Program-made: the position numbers and the translations under genes | Source: Thiosocius sp963736445 | GTDB lineage: Bacteria > Pseudomonadota > Gammaproteobacteria > Chromatiales > Chromatiaceae | Assembly: GCA_963736445.1 (NCBI GenBank) | Contig: CAVTOY010000019.1 | Location: 124,001-188,000 of the forward strand | DNA: 64,000 nucleotides | Direction: 5' to 3' | The notes under the pieces: model-generated | What the model saw: only the letters and a program-made list of their open reading frames with translations | Told to the model about the DNA's origin: nothing | Databases searched by the model: none | Shown: positions 35,036-42,935 of the stretch, piece by piece | How the letters are laid out: each line of letters opens with the position of its first letter | Position numbering within the stretch: position 1 is the stretch's first letter

Positions 35036-36922
35036 TCAAGAGACCTCGGCCAGGTCCCCACTCTCCTGCAACCAGGCCTTCCGGTCAGCGGCCCGCTTCT
35101 TGGCGAGCAACATGTCCATCAGCTGATTCGTGTCGTCGCCATGCTCGACGACAAGCTGAACCAGACGCCGGGTGTCGGGATGGATCGTCGTTTCACGCAG
35201 CTGCATCGGATTCATTTCACCGAGCCCCTTGAATCGCTGAATGGTGACCTTGCCCTTGAGCTTCTCGGCCGCCACACGATCCAGCACGCCCTGACGCTCG
35301 TGCTCATCCAGCGCGTAGTAGACCTGCTTGCCGACGTCGATACGAAACAGCGGCGGCATCGCGACATGGACGTGCCCCTGCTGAACCAGGGCGCGAAAAT
35401 GGCGCACAAACAGCGCGCACAACAGCGTGGCGATGTGGGCACCGTCAGAGTCCGCATCCGCCAGGATGCAGATCTTTCCGAACCGCAGCTTGGAAAGATC
35501 ATCGCTGCCCGGCTCAACGCCTATCGCGACGGATATATCGTGGACCTCCTGCGACGCGAGGACCTCGGCCGAGTCCACTTCCCAAGTGTTTAGTATTTTG
35601 CCACGCAGCGGCATGATGGCCTGGAAGTTGCGGTCACGCGCCTGTTTAGCCGATCCGCCGGCCGAATCCCCCTCCACCAGAAACAGCTCGGTGCGGTTGG
35701 TATCATCGGAGAGACAGTCGGCCAGCTTGCCGGGGAGCGCCGGCCCCTGGGTCACTTTCTTGCGTACCACCTTGCGACCAGCCCGCTGTCGCGCCTGTGC
35801 GGCATTGATCGCCAATTCTGCAATGCGTTCGCCAGTCTCCGTATGCTGATTCAGCCACAGGCCGAACGCGTCTTTGACGACCCCGGCGACGAAGGGCGCG
35901 CATTCGCGCGAGGACAGACGCTCTTTGGTCTGTCCGGAAAACTGCGGATCCAGGAGCTTTACCGACAGCACATAGCTGAGGTGATTCCAGACGTCATCCG
36001 GGGCCAGCTTGACCCCGCGCGGCAAGAGGTTTCGGAACTCGCAGAACTCGCGCACGGCGTCGGTCAGCCCGGAGCGCAGACCATTCACGTGGGTGCCGCC
36101 CTGGGCCGTGGGGATCAGGTTCACATAGCTCTCGGTGACCGATTCGCCCCCCTCGGGCAACCATACCACCGCCCACTCGGCCACCTCGTCATTGCCGACG
36201 CCGCTGCCAATGAACGGATCCTCGGGCAATGACGGCGCGCCCTGCAGCGCGTCCAGCAGATAGTCGCGCAGACCATCCTGATAACACCACTCGTCAGGCG
36301 CCGGTTCGCCCTCGCGGAAGAAGCGGATATGCAGACCGGGGCACAGTACCGCTTTGGCGCGCAGCAGGTGGCGCAGTTCGCGCACGCTGAACTTCGGGGA
36401 ATCGAAAAATTGCGGATCGGGCCAGAAATGCAACCGGGTACCGGTATTGGCCTTTCCCACCCTGCCGACCTCTTCAAGGGCGGACACCTTGTCGCCGTTC
36501 GCGAAGGCCATGTTGTATTCGACGCCGCCGCGCTTGACCCATACCTCCAGATGCTTGGACAGGGCATTGACTACCGAAACACCGACGCCGTGGAGCCCGC
36601 CGGAGAACCGGTAGTTCTTGTTGGAGAATTTTCCACCGGCGTGCAGCTTGGTCAGGATGACTTCGACCCCGGAGACGCCCTGTTCGGGATGGATATCCAC
36701 CGGCATGCCGCGCCCGTCGTCGCTGACCTCGATCGACCCGTCTTTGTAAAGGGTCACGTCGATCCTCTTCGCGTGGCCCGCAACCGCTTCGTCGACACTG
36801 TTGTCGACAACCTCCTGCGCGAGATGATTCGGCCGCGTGGTATCGGTGTACATGCCGGGGCGTTTGCGCACCGGCTCCAATCCGCTCAATACCTCGATTG
36901 CAGAGGCGTCGTAGGCACTCAT
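35036..36922 (-). CDS. parE: DNA topoisomerase IV subunit B
   Basis: A 628-residue ATPase subunit of topoisomerase IV. The GHKL ATPase domain has EVVDNSVDEAVAGHA, DDGRGMPVDIHPEQG and GGLHGVGVSVVNALS. The transducer domain contains the QTKERLSS Lys. The TOPRIM domain has LVEGDSAGGSAKQARDR and the metal-binding ILADADSDGAHI, followed by MPPLFRI and FKGLGEMNP. Length and motif order are normal. The start MSAYDASAIEVLSGLEPVRKRPGMYTD is standard for the family. The partner parC lies at 16796-19048 on the same strand, separated by about 16 kb. 27 bp upstream on the same strand ends a CNP1-like gene. Confidence 0.95.
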   Translation of the reverse strand: MSAYDASAIEVLSGLEPVRKRPGMYTDTTRPNHLAQEVVDNSVDEAVAGHAKRIDVTLYKDGSIEVSDDGRGMPVDIHPEQGVSGVEVILTKLHAGGKFSNKNYRFSGGLHGVGVSVVNALSKHLEVWVKRGGVEYNMAFANGDKVSALEEVGRVGKANTGTRLHFWPDPQFFDSPKFSVRELRHLLRAKAVLCPGLHIRFFREGEPAPDEWCYQDGLRDYLLDALQGAPSLPEDPFIGSGVGNDEVAEWAVVWLPEGGESVTESYVNLIPTAQGGTHVNGLRSGLTDAVREFCEFRNLLPRGVKLAPDDVWNHLSYVLSVKLLDPQFSGQTKERLSSRECAPFVAGVVKDAFGLWLNQHTETGERIAELAINAAQARQRAGRKVVRKKVTQGPALPGKLADCLSDDTNRTELFLVEGDSAGGSAKQARDRNFQAIMPLRGKILNTWEVDSAEVLASQEVHDISVAIGVEPGSDDLSKLRFGKICILADADSDGAHIATLLCALFVRHFRALVQQGHVHVAMPPLFRIDVGKQVYYALDEHERQGVLDRVAAEKLKGKVTIQRFKGLGEMNPMQLRETTIHPDTRRLVQLVVEHGDDTNQLMDMLLAKKRAADRKAWLQESGDLAEVS

Positions 36923-36949
36923 GGCTGGTTTATAGGTCCGTGATTCAAC

Positions 36950-37552
36950 TCATTCAGGCAGGAAAATGTAGCGGCGAAACTCACCGTTCATGTGATTTCG
37001 AATCTCCTGCGGGCTGCGGGCGCCGCTGATGCCGCAAAGGTAGTCGCGCTGCAGCTCCGCCCGGTAGTTTCCGGAGAGACCCGACTTCGCAACCCGCCAG
37101 CGCGCATTCTTGGCCAAGGTCACCGGTGGATTTCGCGTCGGGTTGGCATGAGCGTATACCTTGTATTCCCGGGTCGCGCAGCGGAACCCTTCGAACGAGC
37201 CCTGCTCGGCGCCGAACTCGCTGCGAACCCACAGCCACATGCGCACGACCCCGTCTTCAGGATTCACCGCGATTCGCGACTTGTCGATCAACAGCTGCAT
37301 CCCCGCCGGCATCTCATCGAGATCGAGCGGGCTCAGGTCTTGCGCTTTCGGCATGACCAGGACATTGGTCTTGTACTCGATCCACGGTATCTCCTGGCTT
37401 TCGTCGTAATTGAACTCCTTCTGTTCGAGGGCATCGAGCGCAGGATCGATGACGATGTCATCGCTCGCCAGCGCGGATAAGCTCAGCGAGGTCAGCAGCG
37501 CAGCGAGTGCGACGCTGCGGCCCAGGGGGATCGGTTGGTTCGACTTTGACAT
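36950..37552 (-). CDS. CNP1-like family exported protein
   Basis: A 200-residue protein with a signal peptide (MSKSNQPIPLGRSVALAALLTSLSLSALA). The mature part shows the CNP1-like pattern: FNYDESQEIPWIEYKTNVLVMPKAQDLSPLDL, then SRIAVNPEDGVVRMWLWVRSEFGAEQGSFEGFRCATREYKVYA and a C-terminal RRYIFLPE. Two cysteines (FRCATRE and YLCGISG) may form a disulfide. Function is unknown; members occur widely in beta- and gammaproteobacteria. The ATG at 37550-37552 begins a clean signal peptide, so longer in-frame extensions were rejected. It diverges from xseB and lies upstream of parE. Confidence 0.75.
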   Translation of the reverse strand: MSKSNQPIPLGRSVALAALLTSLSLSALASDDIVIDPALDALEQKEFNYDESQEIPWIEYKTNVLVMPKAQDLSPLDLDEMPAGMQLLIDKSRIAVNPEDGVVRMWLWVRSEFGAEQGSFEGFRCATREYKVYAHANPTRNPPVTLAKNARWRVAKSGLSGNYRAELQRDYLCGISGARSPQEIRNHMNGEFRRYIFLPE

Positions 37553-37651
37553 GAAACCCGATATTACCGCGCCACCACGCCCTTGCGCACCAGCCGGCTT
37601 TACCTCATGCGGGCGCATGCGGTAGTTTTGGGTCCGTTCGTGGAAACCCAT

Positions 37652-37891
37652 ATGAGCAAGAAGCAGATTGAACCCCCCTCTTTCGAGGAATCCCTGGATG
37701 AACTGGAGGGCCTGGTCGAGCGAATGGAGAGCGGCGAGCTCAGCCTCGAAGAGTCGCTCAGCGCCTTTGAACGCGGGATAGCCCTGACGCTCAGCTGCCA
37801 AAAGGCGTTGCAGGCGGCGGAGCAGAAGGTTGAGATCCTGACCGCCAAGAATCCGGACGCTGCCACCGAACCCTTTGACGATGACGCTTGA
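37652..37891 (+). CDS. xseB: Exodeoxyribonuclease VII small subunit
   Basis: A 79-residue helical protein beginning MSKKQIEPPSFEESLDELEGLVERMESGELSLEESLSAFERG, the standard XseB pattern of two antiparallel helices. It pairs with XseA (not in the window) to degrade single-stranded DNA into oligonucleotides. The acidic tail PDAATEPFDDDA is typical. Its last codons overlap the start of ispA, the common xseB-ispA arrangement, which implies coupled translation. GTTCGTGGAAACCCAT before the ATG gives only a weak ribosome site. Confidence 0.92.
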   Translation: MSKKQIEPPSFEESLDELEGLVERMESGELSLEESLSAFERGIALTLSCQKALQAAEQKVEILTAKNPDAATEPFDDDA

Positions 37892-38783
37892 CCCAGCGTT
37901 CCAGATCTTCCTCAGTGACTGTCGGACGCGTGTCGAAAGCGCACTCGATCACTGGCTTCCGTCTGAGCGTACGCAGCCCAACCGACTGCACGCGGCCATG
38001 CGCTATGCCGTGCTTGGCGACGGCAAACGCGTCCGCCCGGTCCTGGTGTATGCGGCCGGTCAGGCGCTGGCAGCTGAACCCGATTGTCTGGACGGCGCCG
38101 CTTGCGCGGTGGAACTGATCCACGCCTACTCCCTGGTCCACGATGATCTGCCGGCGATGGACGACGACGAGCTGCGACGCGGCCGCCCCACCTGCCATAT
38201 GGCGTACGACGAGGCGACCGCCATCCTTGCCGGCGATGCGCTGCAGACGCTGGCCTTCCGGGTATTGTGCGAAGACGACGGGCTTTGCGTCAGCGCGGCC
38301 GAGCGACTGCGTATGATCGCCGCACTCGCCCAGGCCAGCGGTTCGCGCGGCATGGCGGGCGGTCAAGCCCTGGACATACTGGCAACCGGCCACGACATCG
38401 ACCTGGCACAACTCGAGAATCTCCACATCCACAAGACCGGCGCCCTGATACTCGCCAGCGTGCGGCTCGGTGTGTTCGCCGCCGGGCGGGGTGACGACGG
38501 CCGGCTTGGGCAGCTCGAGCGCTACGCAAAGTGCATTGGTCTCGCCTTCCAGGTCCACGACGACATACTCGATGTCGAAGGCGAGACAGCCGTGATCGGC
38601 AAGACCCGTGGCAAAGACGCCGCCGCCGATAAGGCGACCTATCCTGCGCTGCTGGGGCTGCAGGCCGCGCGCGACATGGCTCAGCGGCTGATCGACGAAT
38701 CGTTGCAAAGCATCAGCGGATTCGGTGCCGAGGCCGATTCCTTGCGCCAGCTCGCACGCTATATCATTGGTCGTAAGCGCTGA
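37881..38783 (+). CDS. ispA: Farnesyl diphosphate synthase (polyprenyl synthetase)
   Basis: A 300-residue isoprenoid chain-elongating enzyme that condenses isopentenyl diphosphate with dimethylallyl and geranyl diphosphate. It shows GDGKRVRPVLVY, the first aspartate-rich motif DDLPAMDDD, GRPTCH, GDALQTLAF, the KTG motif (HKTGALI) and the second aspartate-rich motif DDILDVEGE, with the C-terminal YIIGRKR. Together these fit the IspA type. ATG 37881 was chosen over TTG 37875 two codons earlier; either overlaps the xseB stop. No dxs gene follows within the window, unlike the frequent xseB-ispA-dxs order. Confidence 0.93.
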   Translation: MTLDPAFQIFLSDCRTRVESALDHWLPSERTQPNRLHAAMRYAVLGDGKRVRPVLVYAAGQALAAEPDCLDGAACAVELIHAYSLVHDDLPAMDDDELRRGRPTCHMAYDEATAILAGDALQTLAFRVLCEDDGLCVSAAERLRMIAALAQASGSRGMAGGQALDILATGHDIDLAQLENLHIHKTGALILASVRLGVFAAGRGDDGRLGQLERYAKCIGLAFQVHDDILDVEGETAVIGKTRGKDAAADKATYPALLGLQAARDMAQRLIDESLQSISGFGAEADSLRQLARYIIGRKR

Positions 38784-38879
38784 GAATCGCTGACTTTTTT
38801 GCCGCTGCGGTCCAAATCCATGGCGCCCTGGCAGGCATCTCGCCATAATGTCCGGCTCCGCCACAGTTTCTGCGGTGTT

Positions 38880-38907
38880 TTGTCGCCAGCGCTGTCGCGG
38901 ATACAAT
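38880..38907 (+). promoter_or_regulatory. Probable sigma-70 promoter for folE2
   Basis: TTGTCG (38880-38885) and TACAAT (38902-38907) are separated by 16 bp, and folE2 starts 59 bp after the second box. No Zur-type operator was recognised around it. Confidence 0.45.
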
Positions 38908-38966
38908 CCTGACTGATTAACTCAACTTTAAGATAGAGCGCGCAGCTCGCGCCCGCTAGGTAGCAA

Positions 38967-39803
38967 ATGAGTGCAGCACATCCCAAGCCGACGACGGGCG
39001 CCGATATCGAGGACGTTCAAGGCAGCGCCGATACGCGCCGCATTGCGATCAACAAGGTTGGAATCAAGGATATCCGACACCCGGTGAGAGTGAAGGACCG
39101 CAGCGAAGGCGAACAGCACACGGTTGCTACCTTCAGCATGTATGTCTTTCTGCCGCATAACTTCAAGGGCACGCACATGTCGCGCTTCGTGCAGATCCTG
39201 AACAGCCACGAGCGCGAGATCTCGATCGAGTCGTTCAAGGACATGCTGAGCGAAATGGTCGAACGCCTGGAATCAGAGCGCGGCCATATCGAGATGAGCT
39301 TTCCGTTTTTCGTCAACAAAAAGGCGCCAATATCCAAGGTGGAGAGCCTTCTCGACTATGAGGTCACGCTAATCGGCGAGATCCGGGACGGCAAGCCCGA
39401 GATGTATATCAGGGTAGTGGTTCCGACCACGAGCCTGTGTCCCTGCTCCAAATCGATCTCGGATCGCGGCGCGCACAACCAGCGGTCCCACGTGACCCTG
39501 ACGGTCCGTACTTGCAGCTTCGTCTGGATCGAGGAGCTCATCGATCTCGTCGAGAAAGAGGCCTCGTGCGAGCTCTACGGGCTGCTCAAACGCCCGGATG
39601 AGAAGTATGTTACCGAGCGGGCATACGATAACCCGAAGTTCGTCGAGGATATGGTGCGAGACGTGGCCGCGCGGCTGAATGCCGACGAGCGTATCTGCGC
39701 TTACGTGGTCGAAGCCGAAAACTTCGAGTCGATCCACAATCACTCCGCTTACGCGTTGATCGAGCGCGACAAAGAGACAGAGCTACAGCCGCACGTCGAC
39801 TGA
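38967..39803 (+). CDS. folE2: GTP cyclohydrolase I type 2
   Basis: A 278-residue enzyme that converts GTP to dihydroneopterin triphosphate, the first step of folate and queuosine precursor synthesis. Motifs of the tunnelling-fold FolE2 family are present: GIKDIRHPVRVKD, THMSRFVQILN, ESERGHIEMSFPFFVNKKAPIS, the metal-site Cys in TTSLCPCSKSISDRGAHNQRSHVTL, and ESIHNHSAYALIE near the end. FolE2 is less dependent on zinc than FolE and is often induced in zinc shortage. No second folate gene lies next to it. A probable promoter sits 59 bp upstream. Frame clean, length usual. Confidence 0.95.
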   Translation: MSAAHPKPTTGADIEDVQGSADTRRIAINKVGIKDIRHPVRVKDRSEGEQHTVATFSMYVFLPHNFKGTHMSRFVQILNSHEREISIESFKDMLSEMVERLESERGHIEMSFPFFVNKKAPISKVESLLDYEVTLIGEIRDGKPEMYIRVVVPTTSLCPCSKSISDRGAHNQRSHVTLTVRTCSFVWIEELIDLVEKEASCELYGLLKRPDEKYVTERAYDNPKFVEDMVRDVAARLNADERICAYVVEAENFESIHNHSAYALIERDKETELQPHVD

Positions 39804-39886
39804 AGAGGCAGCCCATTGACGAATAGGATAAGCGGAGTTGATCGCTATCCAGGGAATTGCAGCCAAACAGTGTTGAGCCCGACAGG

Positions 39887-40525
39887 CTAGAATTTGCTGC
39901 GCAGGATCAGCAGGCTCTCACGCTGATCGATCTCGAACTGTCCCAGGACATTCATTCCCAACAACACCTCGCGCGGGCTGTCCCCCTCGATCACAACGGC
40001 CTTGACCGCCTGCAGCCCAACGCCACCCACGGATAGGGAACGCAGCGAGATCTGGTAGCCGACCACATCACCCGATGCCGTCCCGACACCGATCCGCAAG
40101 CCATCCACCCGGTGCGAGATTCCGAGGCGCTCCGCATGGCGTTCGCTCATCGCGACACTGGTTGCACCCGTATCCACCAAAAAGCGCACCGGCTGGCCAT
40201 TGATCAGGCCGTCGACGAAATAGCCACCGCGGCTGTCCTTGAGGACCCGAATCTCGTGCCGCTCGCGCGGTTGATAAGAGGCACTCACGGCCGAACCGAG
40301 CCGCAGCTTCTGACTGCGCCCTTCGATCTCGACGACCGCCCGCTGCGGGTTGGCGCTGATCAGGCGTATACCGCCGGGACCTGTCTCGCCCTCGGCGATC
40401 ACCTTGCGTTGACCATCGATGTCCAACATCGCCTTGCCCGGGAAGAGCGCCAGGACCCGCACCGACGGCCCAGCGTGCGCCATCGTCGTCACCAATAGAA
40501 AAATCATGCAGGCCCTGAACAACAT
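39887..40525 (-). CDS. Retropepsin-like aspartic protease (TIGR02281-type), exported
   Basis: A 212-residue protein with a signal peptide (MLFRACMIFLLVTTMAHA). An N-terminal beta domain (VRVLALFPGKAMLDIDGQRKVIAEGETGPGGIRLI) is followed by a retropepsin fold carrying the catalytic motif FLVDTGATSVAMS and the later VLLGMNVLGQFEID. One DTG per chain means it must dimerise to be active, as retroviral proteases do. AGGAG six bases before ATG 40525 supports this start over longer in-frame readings. Substrates of these bacterial periplasmic proteases are not established. It lies 31 bp downstream of pgpA on the same strand. Confidence 0.85.
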   Translation of the reverse strand: MLFRACMIFLLVTTMAHAGPSVRVLALFPGKAMLDIDGQRKVIAEGETGPGGIRLISANPQRAVVEIEGRSQKLRLGSAVSASYQPRERHEIRVLKDSRGGYFVDGLINGQPVRFLVDTGATSVAMSERHAERLGISHRVDGLRIGVGTASGDVVGYQISLRSLSVGGVGLQAVKAVVIEGDSPREVLLGMNVLGQFEIDQRESLLILRSKF

Positions 40526-40556
40526 AGCAGCTCCTAAACGACTTGCACCCCAGCGA

Positions 40557-41048
40557 CTATAGCCAATAGGCCATCCCATGCAGGCAGGCGGCAGCAAACA
40601 GGCCGGCGACGATGTCGTCGAGCATGATACCGAGGCCGCCGCCTATCTCCCGGTCCAACCAGCGAATCGGCCACGGCTTCCAGATGTCGAACAAACGGAA
40701 CAGCAAAAAGCCAATGACCACCCAGTACCAGCCAGGCGGCGCCGCGACCATCGTCAACAAAAAGCCGGCGATCTCGTCCCAGACTATCCCCGGATGATCG
40801 TGCACTGCGAGATCCCGGGCCGCCCTACCGCACAGCCAGATTCCGCCCAGGACCACCATGCCCAGTACCCCCAGATAGGCGGCTGGGGACAGCAGGGACA
40901 GCGGCAAGTAGATGCCGACAGCCAGCAGCGTACCCATGGTGCCAGGGGCCTTCGGCGAACACCCTGCACCGAAACCGAAGGCCAGCAGGTGCACGATATT
41001 GCCCAGCGCGGGTTTGGGCAGGTTAGCCCCGGAAGTGGTCGAACCCAT
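40557..41048 (-). CDS. pgpA: Phosphatidylglycerophosphatase A
   Basis: A 163-residue membrane enzyme that dephosphorylates phosphatidylglycerophosphate to phosphatidylglycerol. It contains FGFGAGCSPKAPGTMGTL, the DHPGIVWDEIAGFLLTM block with conserved Asp/Glu, FRLFDIWKPWPIRWLDREIGGGLGIMLDDIVAG, and three to four membrane helices. The ATG at 41046-41048 starts 26 bases inside the end of thiL, the usual coupling in the nusB-thiL-pgpA string; longer in-frame extension would overlap thiL much further and is unlikely. Length matches the family. Confidence 0.93.
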   Translation of the reverse strand: MGSTTSGANLPKPALGNIVHLLAFGFGAGCSPKAPGTMGTLLAVGIYLPLSLLSPAAYLGVLGMVVLGGIWLCGRAARDLAVHDHPGIVWDEIAGFLLTMVAAPPGWYWVVIGFLLFRLFDIWKPWPIRWLDREIGGGLGIMLDDIVAGLFAAACLHGMAYWL

Positions 41049-41988
41049 CAGGGATCTCCGTGCTCTCGCGTCCATCTGGATAGACCAGCGTGATGCCAGG
41101 TACATCGACCAGACGGCCGATTTCTTGCACGCTTTCGCCCGCGGCACGGCAGCGATCCCGCAACGCCTCGATACGGTCCGCCGCGACACTGAACAGCAAC
41201 TCGTAGTCGTCGCCGCCGGCCAGCGCCGGCCGCCATTGCCGCGGCGCACGGTGTTCTCGGAACGCCGGCGAAAGCGGCAGCCGAGCCAGCTCGACACGTG
41301 CCCCGACCCCGCTGGCGGCACAGATATGACCCAGGTCGGCGATCAGTCCATCGGAGACATCGATGGCGGCGCTGGCCTGGCCCAACAGCAGCCGCCCGAG
41401 CGCAACCCGCGGCGTTGGCCGATCGAGACGCCGAGACAGTCGGACGTCGACACCATCGCCGCCCAAATGCTGCTGCATCAGCTGCAGGGCCAGCCCGGCA
41501 TCTCCGACCGTTCCACTGAGCAGCAAGCGATCTCCGGCCCGTGCACCGCTGCGCCGCAGCGCGAGCAAAGGATCGACGAAGCCATGCACCTGGACGGTGA
41601 TACTCAACGGCCCGCGCGTAGTGTCCCCGCCGACAAGCTGGACATCGTGGGTGGCTGCGAGGGCGGCGAACCCGTCCACGAAGGCGCGCAGCCAGTTTCT
41701 GTCCACCTGCGGCAAGGTCAGCGCCAGCGTCGCCCAGGCTGGCTGTGCTCCCATTGCGGCGAGGTCGCTGAGGTTCACCGCCAGTGCCTTGTGCCCCAGA
41801 CGAAGTGGATCGGCATCTGCAAGGAAGTGCCTTCCGGCGACCAGGGTATCCACGGTGACGGCGAGGGCCAGACCCCGTGGGGGGCGCAGCAGGGCGCAGT
41901 CATCGCCTATCCCCAGCAGCACATCCGCCCGCTCACCGGTAGCCCGGGCAAAATAATCGCTAATCAGATCGAATTCCGAGACAGACAC
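41023..41988 (-). CDS. thiL: Thiamine-monophosphate kinase
   Basis: A 321-residue ATP-dependent kinase making thiamine pyrophosphate in the last step of thiamine synthesis. It begins MSVSEFDLISDYFARATGERADVLLGIGDDCALLRPP and has VTVDTLVAGRHFLADADP, KALAVNLSDLAAMGAQPAW, LVGGDTTRGP, IDVSDGLIADLGHICAASGVG and LAGGDDYELLFSV, all ThiL/PurM-fold signatures. The position directly after nusB and overlapping pgpA is standard in gammaproteobacteria. No TPP riboswitch is seen, consistent with its position inside an operon. Confidence 0.94.
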   Translation of the reverse strand: MSVSEFDLISDYFARATGERADVLLGIGDDCALLRPPRGLALAVTVDTLVAGRHFLADADPLRLGHKALAVNLSDLAAMGAQPAWATLALTLPQVDRNWLRAFVDGFAALAATHDVQLVGGDTTRGPLSITVQVHGFVDPLLALRRSGARAGDRLLLSGTVGDAGLALQLMQQHLGGDGVDVRLSRRLDRPTPRVALGRLLLGQASAAIDVSDGLIADLGHICAASGVGARVELARLPLSPAFREHRAPRQWRPALAGGDDYELLFSVAADRIEALRDRCRAAGESVQEIGRLVDVPGITLVYPDGRESTEIPDGFDHFRG

Positions 41989-41993
41989 AGCGG

Positions 41994-42422
41994 TCAGCGC
42001 CGGGCCGCCGCCTCCAGCGGTCGCAGTGCGCGCGCGGCCTTGTCGAGCACACCGTTGACATAACGGTGTCCTTGCTCCGCACCGAAGGTCTTGGCCAGCT
42101 CGACGGCCTCGTTGATCACCACCCGGTAGGGAATCTCGGGGTGCTCAATGAGCTCGTAGGTGCCTACCCGCAGGATCGCCCGCTCGACCGGGTCGACTGA
42201 CTCGAGCGGGCGGTCGACGCAGGGCGCCAGAGCCTCGTCCAGTTCGCTCAAGCGAGCGGGCACGCCGTGCACCAGCTCGGTGAAGTAGTCGCTATCGAAT
42301 TTCTTGGCCTCCTGCTCGCGCAGGAAATGATCAACTATGGTGCCGATGTCTTGGCCGGCCATCTGCCACTGATACAACGCCTGGATCGCCAGACTGCGCG
42401 AGCGACTGCGTTGCCTGCTCAC
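41994..42422 (-). CDS. nusB: Transcription antitermination protein NusB
   Basis: A 142-residue all-helical protein that binds boxA RNA with NusE/S10 during rRNA transcription. It shows RSRSLAIQALYQWQMAGQD near the start, VDRPLESVDPVERAILRVGTYEL and VVINEAVELAKTFGAEQGHRYVNGVLDKAARALR. The start codon is GTG (42420-42422), directly followed by the basic SRQRSRSR. It lies 12 bp after ribH and 5 bp before thiL. Length and motif set are normal. Confidence 0.94.
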   Translation of the reverse strand: MSRQRSRSRSLAIQALYQWQMAGQDIGTIVDHFLREQEAKKFDSDYFTELVHGVPARLSELDEALAPCVDRPLESVDPVERAILRVGTYELIEHPEIPYRVVINEAVELAKTFGAEQGHRYVNGVLDKAARALRPLEAAARR

Positions 42423-42434
42423 CGTTGAGCCACC

Positions 42435-42902
42435 TCAGAGCTCCCGCAGCAGATTGACCATCTCGATCGCACTGGCGGCCGCCTCGCCTCCTTTATTGCC
42501 CGCCTTGGTGCCGGCACGCTCGATCGCTTGCTCGATGGTGTCGACAGTCAAGACGCCGAACGCGATGGGAATGCCGTGCTTCAGCGTGACCTGGGCCATG
42601 CCCTTGACGCACTCACCCGCCACGTGCTCGAAATGCGGCGTGCCGCCGCGAATCACCGCGCCGAGGGCGACGATGGCATCATACTCGGCCTTGGCGGCGA
42701 TCTTCTCCAGCACCAGTGGCATCTCGAAAGCGCCTGGCAGACGCACGATGGTGATGTCCCCCTCGGGTGTTCCATGGCGTTTCAGGGTGTCGATAGCACC
42801 GGCTTCGAGGCTATCGACGACAAAACTGTTCCAGCGCGCGACCACGACGCAGAAACGGGCGTTGCTGACCGTCATGCCGCCTTCGATCGTCTTGATGCTC
42901 AT
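42435..42902 (-). CDS. ribH: 6,7-dimethyl-8-ribityllumazine synthase
   Basis: A 155-residue enzyme that joins the pyrimidine and dihydroxybutanone-phosphate precursors in riboflavin synthesis; such proteins assemble as pentamers or 60-mers. Motifs: FCVVVARWNSFVVDSLEAGA, RLPGAFEMPLVLEKIA, VALGAVIRGGTPHFEHVAGECVKG and PIAFGVLTVDTIEQAIERAGTKAGNKGGEAA. His in PHFEHV is the catalytic residue. It follows ribBA by 33 bp and precedes nusB, the classical order. The encoded MSIKTIEGG start is preceded by GGAAAG. Confidence 0.95.
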   Translation of the reverse strand: MSIKTIEGGMTVSNARFCVVVARWNSFVVDSLEAGAIDTLKRHGTPEGDITIVRLPGAFEMPLVLEKIAAKAEYDAIVALGAVIRGGTPHFEHVAGECVKGMAQVTLKHGIPIAFGVLTVDTIEQAIERAGTKAGNKGGEAAASAIEMVNLLREL

Positions 42903-42935
42903 ATCGCTTTCCTCTCCAAAGGCCAGGCCGCCGTT

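Noticed and set aside
40912..42063. Plus-strand frame over thiL and pgpA
   Set aside because: Shadow of two well-recognised minus-strand genes.
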